A DNA stretch of 19,965 bases. Origin: Microcaldota archaeon. GTDB taxonomy: Archaea; Micrarchaeota; Micrarchaeia; Anstonellales; Bilamarchaeaceae. A model generated the notes under the pieces. The model worked only from the letters and a program-made list of their open reading frames with translations, did not search any database and was not told the origin of the DNA. Both the position numbers and the translations under genes were made by a program. How positions within the stretch are numbered: position 1 is the stretch's first letter; every line of letters starts with the position of its first letter. This document shows, one piece after another, positions 1 to 7,886 of this stretch. The DNA is taken from NCBI GenBank assembly GCA_013331535.1, contig DUGF01000022.1, forward strand, positions 1 to 19,965, read 5' to 3'.

Positions 1-1136
1 TTCAGCTGCTTTCTGGATTTTTTCTCTCCTCCGATTTCAACTACTAAACGCTTCCCAGACTTTTCTATAACATAATCCGGGGACTTTTTCTCTCCTTTTA
101 TTGTATGAACCGTCCAACCGCGCTCTGAAAATCCAAAAACTGCAAGCTCTTCCCTTATTGCTCCTTTATCCGGTACACCCCCAAGCTGTTGGCAAACCGC
201 AAACCGCATGTTTGGATGGAAAAAAAGTATTTTTGGTTCTGATCTTACGAGTGCACTTCCCCGGGCAAAGGGACGAATAACCCTGATGATTTCCATTCTT
301 TCAAGGGCATCTATTATCTCATACACAACTGTTTTTGAAACATGAAGCGTTGAGGAAAGGGAGGTTAGACTAAGCTCACCGGGTTTTGAAGTTGCGATAA
401 AAATTATGAGGTTTTCCATGGCAAATATCTTTTCTTTTGACATCTTCAAAAAGAAAACTGCATCGTCTCTGATGGATTTTTTTATTGAATAATATATCGC
501 TTCGAGGGCTTTGTTTTCATCTAATCCGATTGAAAGGGGAAAACCACCAACCCGGATGTATTTGTAAAATTCTCCTTCCAACGCAGGAGTAGTAGCTACA
601 AAAGTGATTGACTCGTCCTTATCCCTCCATTCCTCGCTACAAGAGATCGTCTCCCCTTTTTTTAGATTAATAAATTCACTAAAATTCATAGGGTGCATGC
701 AAACTAATTCCTCTCTTCGCTCTGGCACCAGCGCAATGGGTGCACTTCCACTGGCAACAATCTTCAGGGTTGGATTTGCGTCATGAAGGGCTTTTATCTC
801 TACTCTCCAGTTAGGATAGGTATGCACCTCATCTATGAACAACAAAAAGTATCCCTGCTTTATTCCATCAATTCCAGAATTATATACGCCCCTGCTTTTT
901 ATTGCCGGGTTATCGACAGAAAAATAAACTGATTTGACAGGCACTTCTGCAAATGCGTGTAACATTGCCGTGGTTTTCCCAACCCCCCTAAAACCGCGAA
1001 CAATTTTAATTCTTAAGCCAGAGTCCAGGGAAGAGACAATTGATTTCACGATTGAACGTCTTTTCAAGCCATCAACTGATTTAGCGAGGGATAATGAAAG
1101 CAATCTTAATTGTTCAAAATTCAGATTATCATCCAT
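1..1136 (-). CDS. AAA+ ATPase with DUF4143-like C-terminal region (partial, runs off left edge)
   Basis: Reading the minus strand from the ATG at 1136 gives one uninterrupted frame of about 378 codons that leaves the window at base 1, so the C-terminus is missing. Walker A is GFRGVGKTT (residues 48-56) and Walker B is FLLFIDE (97-103), followed by VH. Residues about 240-300 look like a winged-helix segment, and the tail contains SPDYVIEKSGKRLVVEIGG, a PD-(D/E)xK-like pattern. This order (ATPase, wHTH, nuclease-like end) is that of the archaeal/DUF4143 ATPases, whose members are common, mobile and mostly of unknown role. A TATA-like TTTAAATA (minus strand) lies about 25 bp before the start, suggesting a leaderless message. 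The family call is firm; the biological role is not known. Confidence 0.85.
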   Translation of the reverse strand, partial: MDDNLNFEQLRLLSLSLAKSVDGLKRRSIVKSIVSSLDSGLRIKIVRGFRGVGKTTAMLHAFAEVPVKSVYFSVDNPAIKSRGVYNSGIDGIKQGYFLLFIDEVHTYPNWRVEIKALHDANPTLKIVASGSAPIALVPERREELVCMHPMNFSEFINLKKGETISCSEEWRDKDESITFVATTPALEGEFYKYIRVGGFPLSIGLDENKALEAIYYSIKKSIRDDAVFFLKMSKEKIFAMENLIIFIATSKPGELSLTSLSSTLHVSKTVVYEIIDALERMEIIRVIRPFARGSALVRSEPKILFFHPNMRFAVCQQLGGVPDKGAIREELAVFGFSERGWTVHTIKGEKKSPDYVIEKSGKRLVVEIGGEKKSRKQL

Positions 1137-1157
1137 GATATGTATATTAACCAAAAT

Positions 1158-1165
1158 ATTTAAAA
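1158..1165 (-). promoter_or_regulatory. TATA-like box for the AAA+ ATPase
   Basis: TTTAAATA on the minus strand is centred about 25-26 bp before the ATG at 1136, which fits a leaderless archaeal promoter. Position and composition are the only evidence. Confidence 0.4.
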
Positions 1166-1217
1166 ATAGTCGCGTTTGCGTCCAAAATCAGCCTAATTTG
1201 GAACTTTTTGCGACTAA

Positions 1218-1802
1218 TCAATGATCCGCTGGCTTGAGTTGCTCTCTTGCTTTTTGCTCAATGATTTCAGTTGCCAAGGAAGCGGTTTCCCGTAACACCG
1301 GTTCTTTTGACATTTTCGCAATAAGCTTAAGGGCAGAAAGGTTTCCCGTAGAAATAAACGTTTCTAAATGACTCTCAAACGCTCTGATAAAACCGTCGAT
1401 AAGACAATTTGGATTTGAATTCATAATCGCATCTGCCGCAAGCTCCCATTTCCTATGCTTTATCAGATAATGCACTGCCATGGGACGAATGTCATCCCTC
1501 CCTCTTTCCGCCACGTCTGCGATTCTTCCAAAGCGTTCGTGCTTTTCCAAAAGACCAAGCGCAGTCAGAGCAGTCGGTACGTCAGTCGTGTTCAATAGAT
1601 ATCCGTGCATTCTATGAAGGCAGTCAACTACTGCACCTGAATCATTCGCATGTGCAAGATAATCCGAACGAATTGGTCCGAAATCCCTTGCAGAAACAGA
1701 ACGACGCGGATTAAGGATATACTCCGTTGGCGAAGCGCCTTCTTTCCATCTGTACCATTTCGTTTGAATAGGACCGCGTTGAAAAATAGAGATGAACTTC
1801 AT
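1218..1802 (-). CDS. Unrecognised 194-residue helical protein
   Basis: I do not recognise this protein. It starts at the ATG at 1802, with a TATA-like ATTTATAA about 28 bp upstream and no ribosome binding site, so it is probably leaderless. The first 50 residues are basic and aromatic (FQRGPIQTKWYRWKEG). The rest reads as consecutive amphipathic helices (TALTALGLLEKHERFG, AVHYLIKHRKWELAADAIMN, LSALKLIAKMSKEPVL), suggesting an alpha-solenoid of the HEAT/TPR type, but no repeat is clear enough to name. There is no signal peptide or membrane segment. It is co-directional with the ATPase (81-bp gap) and divergent from vapBC. Codon use looks like that of its neighbours. That it is a real gene is supported by its length and the promoter position. 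Confidence 0.7.
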   Translation of the reverse strand: MKFISIFQRGPIQTKWYRWKEGASPTEYILNPRRSVSARDFGPIRSDYLAHANDSGAVVDCLHRMHGYLLNTTDVPTALTALGLLEKHERFGRIADVAERGRDDIRPMAVHYLIKHRKWELAADAIMNSNPNCLIDGFIRAFESHLETFISTGNLSALKLIAKMSKEPVLRETASLATEIIEQKAREQLKPADH

Positions 1803-1826
1803 TGATAGGATAATGTGCGGGAAACG

Positions 1827-1834
1827 TTATAAAT
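1827..1834 (-). promoter_or_regulatory. TATA-like box for the 194-residue protein
   Basis: ATTTATAA on the minus strand is centred about 28 bp upstream of the ATG at 1802. That would put the transcription start at or next to the start codon. Confidence 0.5.
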
Positions 1835-1869
1835 GTTGGCGAAATAATGGAGACTGAAGAAAGAAAAGG

Positions 1870-1906
1870 TTTATAATTATATTTAGAGTATAATTAGATT
1901 GGTGGT
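1870..1906 (+). promoter_or_regulatory. TATA box and RBS of the vapBC operon
   Basis: TTTATAAT at 1870-1877 predicts a transcript start near 1900. GGTGGT at 1901-1906 sits just before the ATG at 1910. The leader would be only about 10 nt and would consist almost entirely of the ribosome binding site. Confidence 0.5.
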
Positions 1907-1909
1907 ATA

Positions 1910-2119
1910 ATGGGTATACGGGCAAGAACAAGAAGATGGGGCAATTCTATCGGTATAACGATTCCTAAAGAAATCGCGGATAAGATGCATATCCATGAAG
2001 ACGAAGAGGTTGATATCGAAATCAAAAAGACATTTTCTATTAAAGATGCATTCGGCTCACACAAATTCAAAAAAAGCACAGATATGATTATGCGCGAAAT
2101 TGACGAGGGGTGGGACTGA
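1910..2119 (+). CDS. vapB: AbrB/VapB-type antitoxin
   Basis: This 69-residue protein opens with the swapped-hairpin AbrB/MazE signature (ARTRRWGNSIGITIPKEIADK, residues about 5-25), followed by an acidic beta segment (EDEEVDIEI). The C-terminal tail (residues about 40-69) is the part that, in known VapBC pairs, wraps the cognate toxin. It binds operator DNA as a dimer and neutralises VapC; family knowledge says the pair usually represses its own promoter. The stop overlaps the toxin start by one base (TGATG at 2117-2121), a typical translationally coupled toxin-antitoxin pair. Specific pairing with the next gene is inferred from this overlap. Confidence 0.88.
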   Translation: MGIRARTRRWGNSIGITIPKEIADKMHIHEDEEVDIEIKKTFSIKDAFGSHKFKKSTDMIMREIDEGWD

Positions 2120-2487
2120 TGTACTTTCTAGATACATACGCCATGATTGAATACCTGCGAGGAAACCTGGCATACAAAAAATATATTGACGGCGCCATTT
2201 CAACAAGCCGATTCAATCTTATGGAATTATATTATGCATCCCTGCGTGATTCCAATGAAGAAACTGCTGAACGGGATTATGAAACATTCGTACCTGCGGA
2301 AGTTGAAATTCCAGAGAAAACGCTAAAAAATGCCATGAAAAAAAGGCTAGAGTTCCAGCAGAAAAAGAAGATGAATATTTCTTACGTTGATGCTATAGGA
2401 TACCAATACGCTCTGGAAAACAACCTTAAATTTCTTACCGGAGACCGGGAATTCAAAGGAGTAGAAAATGTGGAATTTGTTAAATAG
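2119..2487 (+). CDS. vapC: PIN-domain ribonuclease toxin, VapC family
   Basis: Starting at the ATG at 2119 gives 122 residues beginning MYFLDTYAMIEYLRG, the usual VapC opening. A GTG at 2110 would add three residues but is less likely. The PIN metal-binding acids are all present: D5, E36 (LMELYYA), D91 (YVDAIGYQYA) and D109 (LTGDREF). VapC toxins are Mg-dependent endoribonucleases that cut tRNA or rRNA; the target cannot be told here. Length is normal for the family and there is no sign of decay. A reductase gene follows after 13 bp and may share the transcript. Confidence 0.9.
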   Translation: MYFLDTYAMIEYLRGNLAYKKYIDGAISTSRFNLMELYYASLRDSNEETAERDYETFVPAEVEIPEKTLKNAMKKRLEFQQKKKMNISYVDAIGYQYALENNLKFLTGDREFKGVENVEFVK

Positions 2488-2500
2488 ATAGGGATACGAC

Positions 2501-3049
2501 ATGAGAATCCTTGCTATATCTGGCTCTCCGCGAAAGGGAAACGCCGAGAGACTTATTGAAGAAGCGATTAAAGGGGCAAACGAAAGCGGCGCAAATAGAA
2601 CTATTGATTTTGTTCCGCTCCGCACGCTGAGCTTCACCGGATGCTGCGGATGGGACGAATGTTATTACAAGGGAGAATGCAGGATAAACGACCAGATGAA
2701 ACGCACGGTTTACCCGAAGCTTCTCTCAGCCGACGGCTTCCTCTTCGCAACTCCGAATTATTTCAACAACATGAGCGGATTGATGAAGAATTTTTTTGAC
2801 CGCACGAATCCGTTTGCATTAAAGAAAAGGCTTTCCGGAAAGAAAGCTGCGATTATCGTGGTTGGCGGGCAAAAAGACAGTTCACTGAGGAAATGCGAGG
2901 GAACTATTCGCGAATTCTGCCGGATTCATGAGATAAAAGTTGTTGGAAGCGCGCGGATTACCGCTGACCGGATCGGAGATGCGGAAAAAAACAAAAAAGC
3001 AATGAAGAAATGCAAAGAACTTGGAAAAAGACTGGCGAAACATATATAA
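2501..3049 (+). CDS. NAD(P)H-dependent FMN reductase / flavodoxin-fold protein
   Basis: The 182-residue protein begins MRILAISGSPRKGNAERL, the FMN phosphate-binding loop of the NADPH-dependent FMN reductase family. ATPNYFNNMSGLMKNFFDR (residues about 84-102) matches the second flavin-contact loop. A cysteine motif around residues 48-60 (CCGWDECYYKGEC, then RINDQM) resembles the iron-sulfur flavoprotein CxGCxxCxxxxxC, but the second cysteine is replaced by Trp, so an intact 4Fe-4S site is doubtful. It probably transfers electrons between NAD(P)H, flavin and an unknown acceptor in the cytoplasm. It begins 13 bp after vapC and may be co-transcribed with it, although functional linkage is not implied. 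Start ATG at 2501; an AGGGAT lies a few bases upstream. Confidence 0.82.
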   Translation: MRILAISGSPRKGNAERLIEEAIKGANESGANRTIDFVPLRTLSFTGCCGWDECYYKGECRINDQMKRTVYPKLLSADGFLFATPNYFNNMSGLMKNFFDRTNPFALKKRLSGKKAAIIVVGGQKDSSLRKCEGTIREFCRIHEIKVVGSARITADRIGDAEKNKKAMKKCKELGKRLAKHI

Positions 3050-3080
3050 ACCAGAATCGTTGATTAGAATTAACTGTTTC

Positions 3081-3088
3081 TAAATATA
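3081..3088 (+). promoter_or_regulatory. Possible TATA box for the membrane protein
   Basis: TAAATATA lies about 85 bp before the ATG at 3170. If used, it leaves a leader of about 60 nt containing the heptamer-phased repeats and ending in a strong ribosome binding site. Confidence 0.3.
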
Positions 3089-3103
3089 ACCGGCAACCAA
3101 ATA

Positions 3104-3157
3104 CCAGAACTAGAACTGAAAATCCTGAACTGGAAACAGGATGCTGGAAACTGAATT
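3104..3157 (+). repeat. Degenerate heptamer-phased direct repeats
   Basis: CTGGAAA occurs at 3130-3136 and 3144-3150 (14-bp offset). In the same 7-bp phase are CTGAAAA (3116), CAGGATG (3137) and CTGAATT (3151); shorter variants CCAGAA and CTAGAA lie just upstream. ATCCTG (3122-3127) and CAGGAT (3137-3142) can also pair as a 6-bp hairpin. The ribosome binding site at 3158 falls in the next 7-bp slot. Confidence 0.5.
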
Positions 3158-3164
3158 GGAGGTG
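3158..3164 (+). promoter_or_regulatory. Strong Shine-Dalgarno GGAGGTG
   Basis: GGAGGTG lies 5 nt before the ATG at 3170 and is one of the best anti-SD matches in the window. It fixes the start of the membrane protein. Confidence 0.75.
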
Positions 3165-3169
3165 CGTTA

Positions 3170-3874
3170 ATGGAAAAACTGAATTTTAACCTGAAGGCAG
3201 CTATATTTTTGGCTCTGTTCGCGATAGTTTCGCTTATAGGGCTTAATGTGAATTTCTCAAAGCTGGTTGGAGCGGAGAACCAATTCTTTACGCTATTCCA
3301 GTTCTTTGGACCGATTGCGGGTGGATTCCTGGGTGCAACAATTGGAGCAGCATCAGTATTGCTCGCACAACTGGTAAATTATCTGTTTATTGGAAAAGAA
3401 CTGAACCTATTGAACCTGCTTAGATTAACTCCTATGTTGTTTGGTGCGTACTATTTCGCAAAGAACAAGGACAGACTGCTGAATGACAAGTTGAGCATTG
3501 CGATTCCAATCGCGGCAATGGCGGCATTCATGCTTCACCCGATTGGAAGAGAAGTTTGGTATTTTTCGCTTTACTGGGCAATCCCGGTAATTGCAAAATT
3601 CCTGCCAGACCACCTGATATTGCGAAGCCTTGGGGCAACGATGACAACCCATGCAGTTGGCGGCGCATTCTGGGTTTGGACCGTTCCAATGACTACAGCG
3701 CAATGGCAGGCATTGATTCCGGTTGTTGCTTATGAACGCGCTTTATTCGCACTTGGGATTGCAGCGAGCTATGTTGTATTCAACACCGTGCTGAACAAAA
3801 TCGCGGAAATAAATCCCGGAATATTCGGTGGCATGGTAAACGTTGAGCAAAAATACGTGCTTGCGAAATTCTGA
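3170..3874 (+). CDS. Polytopic membrane protein, resembles an ECF transporter S-component
   Basis: The 234-residue protein has about six hydrophobic segments: residues about 9-27, 38-55, 58-74, 106-122, 128-146 and 183-205. The glycine-rich GPIAGGFLGATIGAASVLLAQ (about 47-67) and the late YERALFALGIAASYVVFN (about 187-204) resemble patterns in the substrate-capture (S) subunits of energy-coupling factor vitamin importers. No EcfA ATPase or EcfT gene lies in the window, so it would have to be a solitary S-component sharing an energising module elsewhere. The substrate cannot be inferred. The start is set by the strong RBS. It could instead be an unrelated small integral membrane protein; the family call is tentative, while the membrane topology is clear. 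Confidence 0.5.
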   Translation: MEKLNFNLKAAIFLALFAIVSLIGLNVNFSKLVGAENQFFTLFQFFGPIAGGFLGATIGAASVLLAQLVNYLFIGKELNLLNLLRLTPMLFGAYYFAKNKDRLLNDKLSIAIPIAAMAAFMLHPIGREVWYFSLYWAIPVIAKFLPDHLILRSLGATMTTHAVGGAFWVWTVPMTTAQWQALIPVVAYERALFALGIAASYVVFNTVLNKIAEINPGIFGGMVNVEQKYVLAKF

Positions 3875-3884
3875 GATAAACGTG

Positions 3885-4078
3885 TTCTTTTTTTTATTTT
3901 CTATTTTTTCTTTATTTTCTTTTTTCCGCCTTGTTCTTTTTTCATTCTGTTTTTTTTTGTTTTTAATTAGTTTTCTTTTCGTTTTTTTGTTCCGTTCTCT
4001 TTGTTTTTTGATTAACTGGTTCTGTTTCTGATTTTCTTTTTCTCCTTGATTTTTATTCTTTCCCTTATTTATCTTTCA
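3885..4078 (+). terminator. Long polypyrimidine (T-rich) tract, probable terminator region
   Basis: About 190 bp that is roughly 80% pyrimidine on the plus strand, with many T runs of five to ten. It lies immediately after the stop at 3872-3874 and ends just before the next ATG at 4080. Archaeal RNA polymerase terminates at oligo-T in the non-template strand, so serial termination of the membrane-protein transcript is likely. A short Phe-rich frame running through it is rejected as a gene. Confidence 0.55.
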
Positions 4079-4079
4079 T

Positions 4080-4865
4080 ATGAAAATCCGTCTTTGCATA
4101 GACAAAACAGTTCACGACAATGCAGCACATTACTACGATAAGACAAAGGAAATGCGTGAAAAGGCAAAGGGACTTGAAACCGCGATTGCTGAAACGAAAA
4201 AAGAAATTGAAAAAGCGCGAAAAGAGGAGGGAAAACAAGCGGAACGGAAAAAGGAATCTGTGAAGATAAAGCGCGAAAAAGAATGGTACGAAAAATTCCA
4301 CTGGTTTTATACATCTGGAAACCGACTTGTGATTGGCGGAAAGGACGCGCAACAAAACGACCTTGTTTTTGCGAGACATATGGACGACACGGACCTTTTC
4401 TTCCATGCAGATATACAGGGCGGCACCGTGGTAATATTAAAGGACGGAACAAACGCAAACGAAGAAGAAAAAAAGGAGGCTGCACAATTCGCGGCGAGTT
4501 TTTCAAATGCATGGAAAAACGGAAATGCAAGTGTTGATGTTTATGCTGTGCAAAAGAACCAGCTTTCAAAGCATGCGACCGGAGGATATGTACCCACGGG
4601 CGCGTTTGCGATAACCGGAAGCAGGGAATGGTTCAGAAAAACCCAGCTGGGAGTGCGCATTGGCTTGATTGATTTTGTAGTTGTTGTTCCGCAATGCACA
4701 AAAACAAAAATAAAGCGAGAAGAAATTATTGCACCGCTATCCTCTGGAAAGGAAAAGGGAGAACTTGCAAAAATCCTTGCAAAGAAATTAGGTGCACATC
4801 CAGATGAATTGTTGCAGATTCTTCCAAGTGGAAAGAGCAAAATTATAGAACAAAAGAACGGATAG
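4080..4865 (+). CDS. Stand-alone NFACT-R (DUF814) protein
   Basis: The 261-residue protein has an N-terminal segment MKIRLCIDKTVHDNAAHYYDK plus a charged coiled coil (residues about 20-65), which corresponds to the middle of RqcH/NEMF/FbpA proteins. It then has the NFACT-R core: EWYEKFHWFYTSGNRLVIGG, the DAQQND element, the DLFFHADIQGG strand and the ATGGYVPTGAFAITGSREW element (residues about 65-185). Full-length RqcH has an NFACT-N domain and HhH repeats in front; here the polypyrimidine tract stands in that place, so the protein is a truncated form. RqcH-type proteins act in ribosome quality control and tail extension of stalled peptides. Stand-alone NFACT-R forms are known but their role is not established. 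The next gene starts 101 bp downstream. Confidence 0.85.
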   Translation: MKIRLCIDKTVHDNAAHYYDKTKEMREKAKGLETAIAETKKEIEKARKEEGKQAERKKESVKIKREKEWYEKFHWFYTSGNRLVIGGKDAQQNDLVFARHMDDTDLFFHADIQGGTVVILKDGTNANEEEKKEAAQFAASFSNAWKNGNASVDVYAVQKNQLSKHATGGYVPTGAFAITGSREWFRKTQLGVRIGLIDFVVVVPQCTKTKIKREEIIAPLSSGKEKGELAKILAKKLGAHPDELLQILPSGKSKIIEQKNG

Positions 4866-4966
4866 GACCAACTTGCGACATGCTGAAGAAAGCGCATAGA
4901 ACCCTTTTTATTTCTTCTCGCAGTAGACAGAATAAACTCGTTGTTTTGTATCCCAGGTGTACCACC

Positions 4967-7876
4967 ATGCCACGGCGTATCGAAGTCAGCATTAAAGATT
5001 CTGTAAAAGATGTAACCGGAGATCGCGCAAAGGAACGAATAGAAAAAGAACTTGGCATAAAAATTTCATTCTCGCATTTTATAGAAGTATACAACATAGA
5101 TGCCGACCTGAGCGACGAGGAAATGCAAAAATTGGGAAGTGAAGTTTTCACAGACGCAGTAATCCAGAAGTATCATTGCGACAAGCCAGCATTTGAGCAT
5201 CTATGGAAAGTGGAAATCGGGTTTCTTCCGGGAGTAACTGACAACACAGGAAAAAGCGCAAGAGAGGGGGTAAAGGATGCTCTTGGAAAGGACGTGGACA
5301 TATACTATTCACGCATGTACGCATTTGGCGGAGACGATATTGATGAGGATAGGTGCATCCGGATATCCCAGATGTTTTATAATCCTCTTGTGGAACATGC
5401 GATAATACATTCCCCGCTTCAACCAACACCACCATATATTCCGCGTGTGGAATTAAAGCATGGGCCAAACGTTGAAAGAATAAGCCTTAGAATAAACGAG
5501 GACAAACTTGAAGCACTTGCCAAGCAAAGAATACTCGCACTAAACATGGAAGAATTAAAGATAATAAAAACACATTTTAAAGATGAAAAATTCCTTGCAG
5601 AAAGAGAAACTGTTGGACTTGATGAAAAAATAACAGACGTAGAACTGGAATTGCTGGCGCAAACCTGGAGTGAGCACTGCAAGCACAAGATATTCAACGC
5701 GCAGATAACATATGCAGACAAAGGAGACAGCCACGCAATACATTCTTTATTCAAAACATTTATTCAGGGGGCTACGGAAATGGCAAAAAAGCCATATGTC
5801 GTCAGCGTGTTCAAAGACAATGGAGGAATAATAAAATTCAACCAGGATTGGGATATCGCAGTAAAGGTTGAAACCCATAATGCGCCGTCTGCCCTTGATC
5901 CATATGGAGGCGCGCTTACAGGAGTTCTCGGAGTTCAAAGAGATATTCTCGGAACTGGAATGGGAGCAAAACCAATTGCGAATATAGATGTTTTGTGTTT
6001 TGGACCGCTCGGAATAAAACAAAGCGAACTTCCAAAGGGTGTTCTGCACCCAAAGCGAATATATGACGGAGTCACAAAAGGAGTTGAACATGGCGGAAAT
6101 AAGATGGGCATACCGAACGTGAATGGTTCGATTACCTATGAGGAGGGGTATACGACAAGACCACTTGTATATTGCGGAACAATCGGAATACTGCCCTCGC
6201 AAATAGACGGCAAAAGAACAAGCGAAAAAACAATAAAACCCGGGCATCTCGCAATAATGGTTGGTGGAAGAATCGGAAAGGATGGCATCCATGGTGCGAC
6301 TTTTTCTTCACAGCAAATAGACGAGCATACACCTCAAAGTGTTGTGCAGATAGGAGATCCGATAACACAAAAGAAAATGATGGATATGATTCTTGAGGCA
6401 CGTGATTTGGTACTTTATGACGCAATAACAGATAATGGAGCTGGTGGACTTTCATCCAGTATTGGAGAATTGGCACAGCTCTCGGGTGGTTGCGAAATTT
6501 ATCTTGACAAATGTCCTCTCAAATATCCAGGGCTTGATCCATGGGAAATTCTTGTTTCCGAATCCCAGGAAAGAATGACACTCGCAATACATCCTGAAAA
6601 ATTGAAACAACTGGAACAGCTTGCAAAAAAACATGATACAGAAGTAAGCATGGTTGGAAAATTCACAAATAGCGGAAAACTTCATGCGTTTTACGGAGAA
6701 CAAACAGTTGCGTATCTGGACATGGAATTCCTTCATGAAGGATTGCCCAAAATGAAATTAAAGGCAGTGAGAAAGCCAAAGGAATTTCCACAGCCTGAGA
6801 TAATCGAAACAGACCTTTCAGACGTGTTAAAGAGACTGCTTTCAACACCAAATATCGCGACAAAGGAAACGGTCACGCGACAGTATGATCACGAGGTAAA
6901 GGGAATGAGCGTGATAAAGCCTGTGATGATAGGCCCTAACGACGCAGGAGTCATAAAGCCTCTGCTGGATTCGGACGAAGGACTAGTCATTGCACATGGC
7001 ATATGCCCGAAGATCATGCAAGATGCATATGATATGGCATCAAACGCATTTGACGAAGCAGTTAGAAATGCAATTGCAGTTGGAGCGAAATTCGGATATA
7101 TGGCCTGCCTTGATAACTTTTCATGGCCAGATCCGATTCAATCTGAAAAAACACCTGACGGAGAAGCGAAATTGGCCGAGCTTGTTCGCGCATGCATTGC
7201 ACTGCATGACCTTGCAATCGCATACGGAATTCCAATAATTTCCGGGAAAGATAGTATGAAAAATGATTATTATTCCGGTGAAAGGAAATACTCAATACCA
7301 CCCACACTACTCATAACTGTTGTCGCTAAAATGGATGATGTGAAAAAAGCCGTAAGCGCGGAATTCAAACAAGCCGGTGATTATATTTACGTTCTTGGAA
7401 AAACACGTGCGGAAATGGGCGGAAGCGAATACTTCAAACTGTTCGGGAATATAGGAAACAACCAGCCAAAGGTAAGGCCTGAAGAAACGATACCAACATA
7501 TAAGGCAATTTCCGAGGCAATAGAAAGCGGACTAGTTTCATCAGTGCATGATATATCTGATGGAGGACTGGCGGTCGCGCTTGTTGAGTGCGCATTCCCA
7601 ACCGGAATTGGAGTAGATGTGGATTTTTCACAGCTTCAGCGTGAGACAGATAATGAAGATGCACTTTTGTTTTCCGAAAGCCCGGGCAGGTTCGTTGTAA
7701 GCGTAAACGAAAAGCATTGTGCGGCTTTTGAAAAACTGATGCACGGAAGGATTTTCGGAAAGATTGGAAGAGTGCGCGGGGATAAACGATTCATAATAAG
7801 AAAAGGGCATGAAAGGACTATAATCAACGAGGATATTGAGGATTTGAAAATCGCATGGAATAATCCGAGATATTGA
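4967..7876 (+). CDS. purL: Phosphoribosylformylglycinamidine synthase, PurS-like/PurL fusion
   Basis: It makes FGAM from FGAR, ATP and ammonia in de novo purine synthesis. I prefer the ATG at 4967 (969 residues), with AGGTG at 4954-4958; an upstream in-frame ATG at 4880 adds 29 atypical residues. Two tandem PurS-like halves occupy about 1-75 (RIEVSIKDSVKDVTGDRA) and 80-155 (VEIGFLPGVTDNTGKSAREG). The catalytic region then begins with the AQTWSEHCKHK motif (residues 231-241, His237). The rest has the two AIRS-like halves (for example DNGAGGLSSSIGELAQLSGG; DISDGGLAVALVECA). There is no C-terminal glutaminase domain, so a separate PurQ must supply ammonia; none is in the window. The size and N-terminus match the roughly 970-1000-residue PurL type known from some bacteria. 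Confidence 0.93.
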   Translation: MPRRIEVSIKDSVKDVTGDRAKERIEKELGIKISFSHFIEVYNIDADLSDEEMQKLGSEVFTDAVIQKYHCDKPAFEHLWKVEIGFLPGVTDNTGKSAREGVKDALGKDVDIYYSRMYAFGGDDIDEDRCIRISQMFYNPLVEHAIIHSPLQPTPPYIPRVELKHGPNVERISLRINEDKLEALAKQRILALNMEELKIIKTHFKDEKFLAERETVGLDEKITDVELELLAQTWSEHCKHKIFNAQITYADKGDSHAIHSLFKTFIQGATEMAKKPYVVSVFKDNGGIIKFNQDWDIAVKVETHNAPSALDPYGGALTGVLGVQRDILGTGMGAKPIANIDVLCFGPLGIKQSELPKGVLHPKRIYDGVTKGVEHGGNKMGIPNVNGSITYEEGYTTRPLVYCGTIGILPSQIDGKRTSEKTIKPGHLAIMVGGRIGKDGIHGATFSSQQIDEHTPQSVVQIGDPITQKKMMDMILEARDLVLYDAITDNGAGGLSSSIGELAQLSGGCEIYLDKCPLKYPGLDPWEILVSESQERMTLAIHPEKLKQLEQLAKKHDTEVSMVGKFTNSGKLHAFYGEQTVAYLDMEFLHEGLPKMKLKAVRKPKEFPQPEIIETDLSDVLKRLLSTPNIATKETVTRQYDHEVKGMSVIKPVMIGPNDAGVIKPLLDSDEGLVIAHGICPKIMQDAYDMASNAFDEAVRNAIAVGAKFGYMACLDNFSWPDPIQSEKTPDGEAKLAELVRACIALHDLAIAYGIPIISGKDSMKNDYYSGERKYSIPPTLLITVVAKMDDVKKAVSAEFKQAGDYIYVLGKTRAEMGGSEYFKLFGNIGNNQPKVRPEETIPTYKAISEAIESGLVSSVHDISDGGLAVALVECAFPTGIGVDVDFSQLQRETDNEDALLFSESPGRFVVSVNEKHCAAFEKLMHGRIFGKIGRVRGDKRFIIRKGHERTIINEDIEDLKIAWNNPRY

Positions 7877-7886
7877 TGAGGATTGG

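Noticed and set aside
604..1224. Two short plus-strand frames (604-786 and 934-1224)
   Set aside because: They lie mostly antisense to the AAA+ ATPase, whose minus-strand frame is continuous and carries Walker A and B motifs.
3843..4031. A 62-codon Phe/Leu-rich plus-strand frame
   Set aside because: It arises purely from the T-rich tract, overlaps the end of the membrane protein and has no RBS or family-like pattern.
4069..4569. A 166-codon minus-strand frame rich in Phe, Leu, Arg and Pro
   Set aside because: It is the antisense shadow of the Lys/Glu-rich NFACT-R gene; the plus-strand frame carries the conserved domain.
4880..4966. N-terminal extension of PurL from an upstream ATG
   Set aside because: The 29 extra residues do not resemble PurL, and a good SD precedes the ATG at 4967 where the family similarity begins.
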